Origin: JAYKGU01 sp035285585
Lineage (GTDB): Bacteria; Cyanobacteriota; Cyanobacteriia; CAKZMO01
Reading direction: 5' to 3'
NCBI GenBank assembly: GCA_035285585.1
Contig: JAYKGU010000257.1
Location: 1-18,376 of the forward strand
Length of the DNA stretch: 18,376 nucleotides
Under the pieces are notes generated by a model. That model was given only the letters and a program-made list of their open reading frames with translations, searched no databases and had not been told where the DNA came from. This document shows, one piece after another, positions 6,471 through 15,300 of the stretch. Numbering within the stretch: the stretch's first letter is position 1; the number at the start of each line of letters is the position of its first letter. The translations under genes were made by a program, and so were the position numbers.

Positions 6471-7355
6471 TCAGCGGGGAAAGAGCTGGGCGATCGCCCC
6501 TTCCAGGTCGGCTTGCCGCATCAAAGATTCTCCAACCAGCACGGCCCCCGCCCCCGCCTGGGCGACGGTCTGTACATCGGCAGCCGTGTATATCCCTGAC
6601 TCGCTGACAATCAAACGGGTGGAGCCATCAATCTGCTGGGGACGAGCCGCCAGGAGCTGACGGGTGGTATCGAGATCTACGGCGAAGGTCTCCAGGTTGC
6701 GGTTGTTGATGCCGATAAGGGTGGCGTCGGCGATCGCCAGCACCCGATCCAGCTCTTCCAGGGTATGCACCTCAATCAGGGGGGTGAGGCCCAGACTTTG
6801 GGCAATCTTGATGAAATAGCGCAGGTCTTTATCCGAAAGGATAGCCGCAATCAGCAAAACTGCGTCTGCCCCATAGAGCCGCGCCTGGTAAATCTGGTAG
6901 GGGTAAATGAGAAAATCCTTACAGAGCAGCGGCACCGAAACCGCCGCCCGAACCTGGCGCAGGAACTCGAAACTCCCCTGGAAAAATTTGGCGTCAGTGA
7001 GCACCGAAATGCAGGTAGCTCCGCCCCGCTCGTAGGCCTGGGCGATCGCCACCGGGTCAAAGTCTTCGCGAATGACCCCCTTGCTGGGGGATGCTTTCTT
7101 CACCTCGGCAATCAGGGCGGGACAGGTGCGCCCCTGGCGCAGGGCCGCCAGGAAATTGCGGGGGGCTGGGGCCGACTGCACCTGACGCTGAAGTTCTTTG
7201 AGGGGAACGCGATCGCGCTGTTGGGCGACCTCCGTTTCTTTGTGCCAGACAATTTCCTCTAGGATATGGGTTGGCTCGGCATTGGGTACCCGCACCTGAT
7301 ACCGCAGATGCTGGACATCCACCGCCGGATTAGGTGGACGACGACGAATTCTCAT
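6471..7355 (-). CDS. trpC: Indole-3-glycerol-phosphate synthase
   Basis: The 294-residue enzyme closes the ring of CdRP to indole-3-glycerol phosphate in tryptophan synthesis, in the cytoplasm. It is a (beta/alpha)8 barrel with all key residues in place: E84 and K86 in AEVKKASPSKG, K146 in CKDF, E195 in LIEVH, N217/N218 in INNRNL, and S251-E252-S-G near the phosphate-binding end. The first 28 or so residues (Arg/Pro-rich) extend beyond bacterial enzymes such as that of E. coli; such extensions are common in cyanobacteria. The ATG at 7355 has a good Shine-Dalgarno (AAGGGGA, about 5 nt upstream). It follows lpdA by 10 bp on the same strand, so the two are almost certainly cotranscribed. No trp leader peptide or attenuator is visible. 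Confidence 0.97.
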   Translation of the reverse strand: MRIRRRPPNPAVDVQHLRYQVRVPNAEPTHILEEIVWHKETEVAQQRDRVPLKELQRQVQSAPAPRNFLAALRQGRTCPALIAEVKKASPSKGVIREDFDPVAIAQAYERGGATCISVLTDAKFFQGSFEFLRQVRAAVSVPLLCKDFLIYPYQIYQARLYGADAVLLIAAILSDKDLRYFIKIAQSLGLTPLIEVHTLEELDRVLAIADATLIGINNRNLETFAVDLDTTRQLLAARPQQIDGSTRLIVSESGIYTAADVQTVAQAGAGAVLVGESLMRQADLEGAIAQLFPR

Positions 7356-7365
7356 GGTTTTCCCC

Positions 7366-8796
7366 TTAGACCTTCAAGGCCCGCTTATAAGCATCGTCCA
7401 GTACTTCCGAGAGGGTCGGATGGGTATGGACGGAAAACGCTAGGTCGTGAACGGTGCGCTGTTCGGCGATCGCATTGGCCGCCTCCTGGATTAAATCGGC
7501 GGCGTGCAGGCCAATGATGTGAACTCCCAGGATTTCCCCTGTATCTTCCCGATAGACCACCTTGGCGATGCCCTCTGTTTCTCCCTCGGCGATCGCCTTG
7601 GAGTTGCCCTTGAAGTAAGAGCGCACCGAGGCCACTGGAAAGCCCTGCTCCTGGGCTAATTCCTTGGCAGCGGGTTCGGTGAGGCCCACAAAGCTGATTT
7701 CTGGGTGGGTAAAGGCGGCGGCGGGAATGCTGCGGTAATCGACGGTGCGGGGGCGATCGCAAATATTTTCCACAGCAATGATACCCTGGGCCGAGGCGGC
7801 GTGGGCCAGCATCATTTTGCCGGTGGCGTCACCAATGGCCCAGAGGTGGGGCACCGGCTCCCCATCCCGCAGCACTGCCATGCGGTCGTCAACGGCAACA
7901 AAACCCCGTCGATCTGGCTCAACGCCCATCGTTTCCAGGCCCAGATCTGTTGTTGCCGGAACGCGCCCGGTTGCCACCAGGCAGGCGTCCACCTCCAGCA
8001 CTTCCACCACTTCCTTGGTTTTGGCATCGGTTAGCTCAATCACCACGGGCGATCCCGGCGTCACCCTGGTGGCAAATACACCGACGCGGGTTTCAATGTC
8101 GCGGGGGTCGATCAAAATGCGCTTGGCCTGCTTGGCAATGTCGGGGTCAAAACCCGGCATGAGCTGGTCCAGGGCCTCAATCATGGTTACTTCGCAACCC
8201 AGGGCCGTGTAGATGTCGGAAAACTCCAGCCCGATGTAGCCGCTACCAATGATGGCAACCCACTGGGGCAGCCAGTCGAGCTTCAACCCGTCGTCGCTGG
8301 TAAATACCGTGCGCCCATCCAGCTCAATACCACGGGGGACGAACGGAACCGATCCTGGGGCCAGAATAATGTCCCTGGCAGTGAGCACCCGCTCCCCAGA
8401 TGCGGTAGCCACCGTGAGTTTTTGGTCTCCAGCGAGTTTGGCCCAGCCGTGGATGGTATCTACCCCCAATCGCTTGAGGCTATTGGTTAAATCGTCGCGG
8501 ATTTTCGAAACCAGACCGTCGGCGTGGTGGGCGATCGCCTCGCGTTCAAAGCTCACAGAGCCAACCTGCACCCCCAGGGCTTTCAGGTGGTGGGCATTGC
8601 GCAGCTCCCGCACCCGTCCAGATGCGGCCAGCAGCGCTTTGGAGGGAATACAGCCGCGATTGACACAGGTACCTCCCATCTCGGCAGACTCAATAATGGC
8701 GGTCTTCAACCCGCAGGCGACCGCATGGAGCGCCGCCCCATGACCACCGACGCCAGCCCCAACGATCACCAAATCGTAGTCAAATTTTTGATCCAC
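7366..8796 (-). CDS. lpdA: Dihydrolipoyl dehydrogenase (E3)
   Basis: The 476-residue flavoprotein reoxidises dihydrolipoamide in the pyruvate dehydrogenase complex and the glycine cleavage system, passing electrons through FAD to NAD+. Visible motifs are the FAD-binding GAGVGG (13-18), the redox-active disulfide CVNRGC (44-49), the NAD-binding GSGYIG near residue 183, the second FAD motif ending in AIGD, and the C-terminal HTHPTLSE with the catalytic His459-Glu464 pair. Length and order are normal for the family. Translation starts at GTG 8796, preceded by AGGAATTAGGAAC, which supplies a close ribosome binding site. It leads an operon with trpC. The pairing has no direct metabolic logic. The promoter should lie in the 8797-9000 region. 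Confidence 0.97.
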   Translation of the reverse strand: MDQKFDYDLVIVGAGVGGHGAALHAVACGLKTAIIESAEMGGTCVNRGCIPSKALLAASGRVRELRNAHHLKALGVQVGSVSFEREAIAHHADGLVSKIRDDLTNSLKRLGVDTIHGWAKLAGDQKLTVATASGERVLTARDIILAPGSVPFVPRGIELDGRTVFTSDDGLKLDWLPQWVAIIGSGYIGLEFSDIYTALGCEVTMIEALDQLMPGFDPDIAKQAKRILIDPRDIETRVGVFATRVTPGSPVVIELTDAKTKEVVEVLEVDACLVATGRVPATTDLGLETMGVEPDRRGFVAVDDRMAVLRDGEPVPHLWAIGDATGKMMLAHAASAQGIIAVENICDRPRTVDYRSIPAAAFTHPEISFVGLTEPAAKELAQEQGFPVASVRSYFKGNSKAIAEGETEGIAKVVYREDTGEILGVHIIGLHAADLIQEAANAIAEQRTVHDLAFSVHTHPTLSEVLDDAYKRALKV

Positions 8797-8893
8797 GTTC
8801 CTAATTCCTAGTTCCTAAGCGAAAATGCGTCAATTCGTCAGTCAATTCATCAACGGTGATTGAGCAAGTAGGTCAGCACAATTAAATTCATGT

Positions 8894-8938
8894 AGAAAAC
8901 CGGGAGAGCACTCCACCGGGGCGCTCCCCCGGTTTTCT
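8894..8938. terminator. Strong hairpin in the lpdA leader region
   Basis: AGAAAACCGGGAGAGC (8894-8909) pairs with GCTCCCCCGGTTTTCT (8923-8938) with one mismatch around a 13-nt loop. It resembles an intrinsic terminator with a T-rich arm, but no gene ends into it on either strand. It could therefore be a leader structure in the lpdA mRNA, the end of an unannotated small RNA, or a dispersed repeat related to 5783-5807. Confidence 0.55.
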
Positions 8939-9109
8939 AACCTTCGTTCTTCAATGCAGTTCTACTTAGTGATGTGCTTAATACGTCGTATAGCTCGTCC
9001 ATTCCCAAAATTATGCTTGACAGGGCATTGCCCGAACTCATTCTAATTCTCGTCTCTGAAGCTCCATTCGACAATCCCCAGCGCAGGGTGCCGGTGAGCC
9101 TATCTATGT

Positions 9110-9142
9110 AGTCAAAGAATAGTCAAAGAATGAGTCAAAGGA
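9110..9142. repeat. Triple direct repeat AGTCAAAG(A/G)A, period 11-12 nt
   Basis: AGTCAAAGAAT occurs at 9110-9120 and 9121-9131, and AGTCAAAGGAA at 9133-9143. This period near one DNA turn places the repeats on one face of the helix, as in sites for OmpR/PhoB-family regulators. It lies about 190 bp upstream of the 9333 gene. The regulator is unknown. Confidence 0.45.
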
Positions 9143-9332
9143 AAGACCGGCGATCGCTCCCTGTTCACACCAATATGGCAATCTTGCCCGTTAAATTGGG
9201 CACATTAAACAGGCAGATACCACGGAGTTGCTTGCCCTTTCCGGTATTCTCAGCATTGACTGGGAACCTGGCGACTCCGTATCTTCTCTGTAGTATGAGT
9301 CTATATTGAAAGCATCTGGATCGGGCAATGCC

Positions 9333-9587
9333 ATGAACCCTCATCACAACCCTCATCACGATCTCCGACGGGCAGCGGCTGAGGCATTTCAACAATCGCT
9401 TGACCAGCTTGAGCAGCGTCTAGCCATGAGCGAAGACGGCGAGTCCGGCTCTCCCCCTGTACCAGCCAGCGCCCAGACCGATCGCCCCCGATTGCCCCAA
9501 CCGCCGGGGCAACTCAACCCGATCGATGCGATCGCCTTTGCCGAAGCGGCGGCAGACATTGAGCAATTTATCCAATCGCAGCAATAG
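9333..9587 (+). CDS. Small hypothetical protein upstream of the kinase
   Basis: The 84-residue protein is of unknown function. The N-terminus is His-rich (MNPHHNPHHD). An amphipathic helix follows (about 12-32, 'AAEAFQQSLDQLEQRL'), then a Pro/Ser-rich linker, then a C-terminal acidic helix ('IDAIAFAEAAADIEQFIQSQ'). No membrane segment is seen. I prefer ATG 9333. An upstream in-frame TTG at 9306 would add nine residues but has no better ribosome site. It ends 39 bp before the kinase gene, on the same strand, so the two are probably one operon and the small protein may be a partner or regulator of the kinase. That link is inference from position. Confidence 0.65.
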   Translation: MNPHHNPHHDLRRAAAEAFQQSLDQLEQRLAMSEDGESGSPPVPASAQTDRPRLPQPPGQLNPIDAIAFAEAAADIEQFIQSQQ

Positions 9588-9626
9588 CGCCAGCCGCTCC
9601 TTTCCGCCTCTGTTGATGCTTTTTTC

Positions 9627-11603
9627 ATGCCGTATTGCCTGAATCCGCTCTGCCCCCAGCCCCGTAACCGCGATCGCGCCACTGTCTGTCAGGCCTGTGG
9701 CAAGCCCCTCGGCCTCCTCGATCGGTACTGGCCCCTCAAGCGTTTGGGCCAGGGGGGATTCGGCCAAACCTTTCTCGCGGTCGATCGAGGGCTGGCCGGG
9801 GAGCCGCTTTGCGTAATCAAGCAACTGCTGTTGCGGGCAGGCGAACCGCCCTCTACAAAGGCAAACCAACGCCCCCTGGCTCTCTCCCTGGAGCGCTGTC
9901 GGGCGGAAGCGCAGCGTCTCGCTGAGTTGGGCGGTCATCCCCAGATTCCCGCGCTGCTGGATCACTTTGCCCAGACCGAGGGCTACTATCTGGTTCAGGA
10001 GTGGATTCGTGGCGAGGACCTGGAGCAGCAGTTGAGTGGTCGGGGGCCGTTTGATGAGGCGGCGGTGCGTCAGGTATTGCTAGAAGTGTTGCCCGTCCTC
10101 CAGTTTGTCCACGACCACCAGGTTATTCACCGCGACATCAAGCCCGCCAACCTGATTCGTCCCGACGGGGGTGGAGCGATCGCCGTGGTGGACTTTGGGG
10201 CAGCGAAACAAACCAGCGGAGCCTTACTGGCCCAAACGGGGACAACCATCGGCAGTGCCGGATATGCTGCCCCAGAGCAGGTGATGGGCAAGGCGGTATT
10301 TTCCAGCGATTTATATAGCCTGGGGGTTACCTGCATTCACCTGCTGACGGGGCTGCACCCGTTTGACCTCTACTCCGTCGTTCAGGACGACTGGGTTTGG
10401 GAGCAGTCCCTCAGCCAGCCCATCCAGCCTGACCTGGCGGGGGTTCTCCATAAATTACTGCGGCGATCGCTCAACCAGCGCTACCGAACCGCCTCGGCAG
10501 TCCTGCAGGCCCTTGCAAACCCAGTGGGGGTGCTGGCAGTGCCGCCACTGGGTGCCAATCCACCCCTTTCTGTCCCAGTTGGGGACAACTGGCCCGCATC
10601 TCCAGCACCGCAACGCCAATCCGCTGTGCCAACTGCCTGGGTCTGCCGCCACACCCTCACGGGTCACGGTGGGGCCGTAACGGCGATCGCCACAGATCCG
10701 CGCAGCCCCCTGATCGCTTCGGGCAGCGTGGATCAGAGTGTCAAGCTCTGGCAACTGGACTCCGGCGACCTGCTGCATACCTTTGCGGGGCGAAGCCTCT
10801 GGCTGGGGACGGGCCATCGCGATCGCATCAGCGCCCTGGCGGTTACTGCAGACGGTTCCACCCTGGCAAGCGGCAGCGACGACGGCACGATTAAGCTCTG
10901 GAATTTGGCCGATCGCACCCTGCGCCAGACCCTGGACGGTGAGGGGTGGATTGTCACGGCGATCGCCCCCAGCCTTGATGGAGCCGTGTTGGTGAGCGGC
11001 GGGGCCAGTGGCGCAATTGATCTGTGGGATTTGCAGCGGGGGGAGTGGATCGAGCGCTGGTGGAAACATACCGATCAAATCAGCGGGCTGTACCTCCACC
11101 CCCAGGGCCACACCCTGATCAGCAGCAGCTACGACGGCACGGTACGTCTCTGGGATTTCCGTACGGCCCAACTTCTGGATACCCTGCGGGCACATCGCAC
11201 CCCCATTGGGGCAATCGCCCTCCTGCCCGGTTGGGAGGTGCTGATTACCGCTGCCTGGGACGGCACGCTGCGCCTTTGGGATCTGGAGTATCGGGAACCC
11301 ATCCGCACCCTGACCGCCCATGGCGATCGCATCCGCTGCCTGGCCGTCCGTGCTGATGGAGCACTGGTGGCCAGCGGTGGGGACGATGCCCAACTGCACC
11401 TCTGGGGGCTGGGGCAGATTGCTGGCAAAAAGGGGCAAACGCCTGACTGGGAGCGCATTCTTTTACATGAACCCGACCGCCTCCGCCGCCTCACAACCCT
11501 GCCCCACGGCTGGAGCGTTAATGCGGTGGCGTTTAGCGGGGATGGGCGATCGCTGGTGAGCGGCAGCGCCGACGAAACCGTAAGAATCTGGCGGGCAGCT
11601 TAG
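9627..11603 (+). CDS. Ser/Thr protein kinase with N-terminal zinc ribbon and C-terminal WD40 propeller
   Basis: The 658-residue protein has three parts. A short zinc ribbon carries four cysteines (C4, C9, C21, C24). A Hanks-type kinase domain (about 32-290) shows the glycine loop GQGGFG (41-46), the ATP lysine K65, a likely helix-C glutamate near 94, HRDIKPAN (168-175), DFG (189-191) and APE (215-217), so it should be active. A Pro/Gln-rich linker leads to about seven WD40 repeats from residue 340 to the end, with blades ending in LW or IW (for example VKLWQL, IKLWNL, VRLWDF and VRIWRA), a complete propeller for protein binding. There is no membrane segment, so it is a cytoplasmic signalling kinase. 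This layout is typical of cyanobacteria. Substrate and signal are unknown. It follows the small 9333 gene by 39 bp. Confidence 0.95.
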   Translation: MPYCLNPLCPQPRNRDRATVCQACGKPLGLLDRYWPLKRLGQGGFGQTFLAVDRGLAGEPLCVIKQLLLRAGEPPSTKANQRPLALSLERCRAEAQRLAELGGHPQIPALLDHFAQTEGYYLVQEWIRGEDLEQQLSGRGPFDEAAVRQVLLEVLPVLQFVHDHQVIHRDIKPANLIRPDGGGAIAVVDFGAAKQTSGALLAQTGTTIGSAGYAAPEQVMGKAVFSSDLYSLGVTCIHLLTGLHPFDLYSVVQDDWVWEQSLSQPIQPDLAGVLHKLLRRSLNQRYRTASAVLQALANPVGVLAVPPLGANPPLSVPVGDNWPASPAPQRQSAVPTAWVCRHTLTGHGGAVTAIATDPRSPLIASGSVDQSVKLWQLDSGDLLHTFAGRSLWLGTGHRDRISALAVTADGSTLASGSDDGTIKLWNLADRTLRQTLDGEGWIVTAIAPSLDGAVLVSGGASGAIDLWDLQRGEWIERWWKHTDQISGLYLHPQGHTLISSSYDGTVRLWDFRTAQLLDTLRAHRTPIGAIALLPGWEVLITAAWDGTLRLWDLEYREPIRTLTAHGDRIRCLAVRADGALVASGGDDAQLHLWGLGQIAGKKGQTPDWERILLHEPDRLRRLTTLPHGWSVNAVAFSGDGRSLVSGSADETVRIWRAA

Positions 11604-12326
11604 CGTTAACTGATACACATTCCAGCTTTTCCCAGGCCAATCTCAAATGGTTAAAAAAACATTTATAGATTTAAGTCAATCTAAAGACCTGAAAACCTCC
11701 TGTTTCTTTTACCTTTCCTTAATAAAACTGATTATAGTTTGTTAACTTTCACATGGGAGCCTATGTATGGTCAGTGATTTCCCCTGGATTTCCCTTGCCT
11801 GAGAGGCGAACCATGATTCACGGATGCTCCCTACTAGTCGTCTTTGAATCAAAGCTCAGATAACCATTTGAGCAACAGCAAAGTTGTTCTTCTAGGGTTA
11901 ACTAGCAGGTCTAGCTCCTGAGCTATTCCACTCCTGAGGTAGTTCATTCTGAACATGCAACACCAGGCCTAATATTTGACCAGATCTTACGCCAACCGTT
12001 TGTCGTTTAATTAGACCGTTCAAAAGGTCTGAAATCGCACCCTGGCCCAGAGCATCCATCATTAGTTTGCTAGAGCGCCATGTAAGGGCCTTGATGGAAC
12101 GCCAGGAGTGCATTTGTTCAGGTGCGATCGCCCCTCCCACTCACCTATCTGGCTGGGTGAGTGGTCATGCTGTGCAAGGTTCACTGCTAACCCGTTTCTG
12201 CGATGAGCGATCGCAGGCCAGTTCGCTTGTGTGAGTAGTCGTCAGGCTACCCACCGTTCTCTAGTGCTCATTCTCTGTGCTTCCGCGGTACCAAAATTTA
12301 TTTCTTCATTAATTTGCTGAGGTTCT
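11604..12326. promoter_or_regulatory. Long leader region of the tandem phosphatase gene
   Basis: These 723 bases hold no gene I can support. The AT-rich first part contains possible Pho boxes (11707-11748). A 9-bp inverted repeat, CCACTCACC/GGTGAGTGG with a 10-nt loop, lies at 12137-12164. A good ribosome binding site, GAGG at 12319-12322, sits 4 nt before the ATG. A minus-strand frame at 11898-12140 (80 residues) matches nothing I know and is probably chance or a remnant. Confidence 0.55.
11707..11748 (+). promoter_or_regulatory. Possible Pho boxes (PhoB/SphR-type) upstream of the phosphatase
   Basis: Cyanobacterial Pho boxes are 8-bp units of the type YTTAAYYW repeated with 3-bp spacers. 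TTTTACCT (11707-11714) and CTTAATAA (11718-11725) each match 7 of 8 positions with exactly a 3-bp gap. GTTAACTT (11741-11748) also matches 7 of 8, one base out of phase. It lies about 580 bp from the start codon in AT-rich sequence, so chance is a real alternative. Confidence 0.3.
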
Positions 12327-15300
12327 ATGGCTACAGGTAATCACGTTATTTTCATCCACCCGGACGGTACAAGCCCAGCACACTTCGGGTTCGCTCGCTT
12401 TGTTCAAGAAGGTCCCGATGGTCGTTTGAACTGGGATAACCTTGATGTTGCCCGTGTCTACCTGGGACACATGGAAGACCAGATCACTGGAACCTCCAAC
12501 GGTGGCGCGGTGACCCACGCAACGGGTGTTAAGGTTTACTCTGAGTCTTTTGGTTTTGAAGTAGTTCGTGACGAGGACGGTGCGCCCGTGGTTGACCCCA
12601 CCACCGGACGCTTCGTCGAGGAAGAGCTGGTTGCCCTATCCGGCACCAACCAGACCATCATGCAGGAAGCGGTTGCTGCCGGAAAGGTGACTGCGCTGAT
12701 CAACTCTGGTGTGATTGCAGAACCCGGTACGGGGGCATTTGTAGCTGAAGTCGGCCAGGCAGATGTGCCCGCAGGTGCCACTGGATTCGCTGCCTTCCCC
12801 CGTGCTCAGTTTGCGGAAATCACCCGCCAAGTAGTCACTTCTGGTGTGGATGTCATCCTCGGTGGCGGTCTGGTGAACTACCTGCCCGTCGGCACCGAGC
12901 CTCCTGCGGGTGCGGTTTACGCCGAGTCTGCCGCCCAACTGGATGCCATCTCCACCGATGGCAGCCAGCGCCCCAGCGAAAACCTGATCGAACTGGCTGA
13001 GTCTCTGGGCTACACCGTTGTTTACACCAAAGAGCAACTGGAAGCCGTTGTGGCTGACCCCAGCATCACCAAAGTGCTGGGTATCTTCGCCAATGAAGAC
13101 ACCTTTTTCGACAACATCCGCACTCCCGATGGGGGCAACCTGCGCGGCGTTGACGAGAACCTGCTGGCCAATGGCATGGGCGCTTATGTGGAATCTGCTC
13201 CTACCGTGGGTGAAATGCTGCGGGCCGCGCAAACCATCATGGAGCGCAACCCCAACTTTGCCAATGGTTCTCTGACGGTTCTGGAAGAAGAAGGCACCGA
13301 TAACTTCGGTAACATCAACAGTTCCTCGGGGATGCTGGAAGCCCTGATTCGCACGGATGATGCGATCGGTGCGGCACTGGAATTCTACGAGCGTAACCCC
13401 AACACCCTGATTGTGACCGCTGCCGATAGCGATGCCGGTGGTCTGCAAACCGATGACACCGGTGAAACGGCAGGCAACTTTGGCGCAAACCCCACTGGAT
13501 TGGACGATTTCCCCACCTTTGAGAATCCTGGCGATGGTCAGAATGGGGTTGGCACGGAAGCCTATGTGGCTCAGCCTTCCACCAGTGGTAATGCCTACAC
13601 CTTTGATGTGGGCTGGGTGGGAACCCCTGACTTCGCTGGGGCGATCGTTTCCAAGGCCCATGGTCTGAATGCAGAAACCCTGCCGGTCACCGCAGACAAC
13701 ACCGACATCTATCGGGTCATGTATGAAACCCTGTTTGGGGTAGACCTGCCCGATCGTGACGTCCCTCAGTTCATCCCTGCGCCGGAAGCCACTGAGGAAA
13801 CCGGGAACGTCATCTTCATCCACCCCGACGGCAACAGCCCCTCCATGTTTGGCTTTGGTCGGTTTGTGCAGGAAGGTCCTGATGGTCGTCTGAACTATGA
13901 CCTGATGTCCCATTCCGGGGTTTATCTGGGGCACATGCGCGACCAACTGGTAGGAACTTCCAACGCAGGTGCCGTGACCCACGCAACTGGCGTTAAGGCA
14001 ACCGCTGGTTCCTTTGGTCTGGATGAGTTTGGCGAACCTGTGGTTTCTCGCTCTGGGCTACGGGGCGTCACCATCATGGAAGAGGCGATCGCCGCAGGCA
14101 AAGCCACCGCTGTCATCAACTCCGGCTTCATCGCTGAACCGGGTACCGGCGCGTTCCTGGCCGAGGTGGAAAACCGCAGCGACGTTACGGCAATCACCGC
14201 ACAGGTTCTGGAATCTGGGGTAGACATCATCCTCGGCGGTGGCGAAATCCACTATCTCCCTGAAGGCGTGGTGGGTCGCTTTGGCGAAGAGGGCATCCGT
14301 ACCGACGGTCGCAACCTGATTGAAGAAGCCGAAGCAATGGGCTTCACCGTGGTCTTCACTTTGGAGGAACTGCAAAACCTGCCCGAAGGCACCACCAAAG
14401 TACTGGGTATCTTCGCCGCCGAAGACACTTACAACGACAACGTTGAAGAGCAAAACCAGTTGGAGGGTCTGGACAACTACGGCCAACCCGGCAACGAAAA
14501 TCCGCCCACCGTGGGGCAAATGCTGGCGGCAGCCCTGCCCATTTTGTCTCAGGATCCCGACGGATTCTTTGTGGTGCTGGAAGAGGAAGCCACCGATAAC
14601 TTTGGTAACCCCAACAATGCGCCGGGTACCCTGGAAGCCGTGCTGCGCGCTGACGAGGCCCTCGGCATTGCCCAGGACTTCATCCGCAACGAAGACCCCA
14701 ACACCCTGTTAATCACCGCTGCAGATAGTGAAGCCGGTGGTGTACAGGTATGGCAGCCTACTCCCTTCGGCCCTGCTCTGCCCGAAACCGTTGACTTTGC
14801 GCTGACCCTGCCCGTTAACCCCACCGACACCGAAACCTTCCAGAACCCCGTAGATGGTGCTGAAGGTCGCGTGCCTCCTCTCACCACCTTTGCGGCCCAG
14901 CCCAGTCTGGACGGTGAAATGGGCAACTTTGTTGTGGGTTGGGTGGGAACCCCCGACTTCTCGGGTAGCGTGGTCGCCAAGACCTACGGGATGAACGCCG
15001 ACCTGCTGCCCAGCACCGTCGACAATACGGTGATCTACGAGATCATGTACAAAACCCTGTTTGGCCTGGGGTCACTGCCTGAGTATCAGGACGGCACCAA
15101 CGAAGGAGATGTCTTCGAGGGCGGCGATGGGAACGACGTGATCGTAGCCTTTGGCGGCGGTGACGACGTAATCGGCAACCTGGGCAACGATGTCATCTAC
15201 GGTAGCGAAGGTCGGGATGATCTGTATGGTGATACCACTAGCTTCCGTGAAGGCGGTGACGACATCCTCTATGGCGGCACCGAGTCTGACCATATCTACG

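Larger units (their letters stand above)
8797..9332. promoter_or_regulatory. Divergent region between lpdA and the small upstream gene of the kinase
   Basis: About 535 bp without a supported gene. It contains a strong hairpin (8894-8938), a triple AGTCAAAG direct repeat (9110-9142) and, presumably, promoters for lpdA to the left and the 9333 gene to the right. A minus-strand frame at 9165-9395 looks like chance. Confidence 0.55.

Noticed and set aside
10455..11438. Long minus-strand frame opposite the WD40 part of the kinase gene
   Set aside because: It is a shadow of GC-rich repetitive coding sequence on the plus strand, where kinase and WD40 motifs are unmistakable.
11898..12140. 80-codon minus-strand frame in the phosphatase leader
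   Set aside because: No family resemblance, no good ribosome site, isolated. It could be a decayed remnant but I cannot support that.
12636..13982. 448-codon minus-strand frame opposite the phosphatase
   Set aside because: The plus-strand frame carries conserved duplicated phosphatase motifs through the same interval. The antisense frame has no known motif and arises from codon bias.
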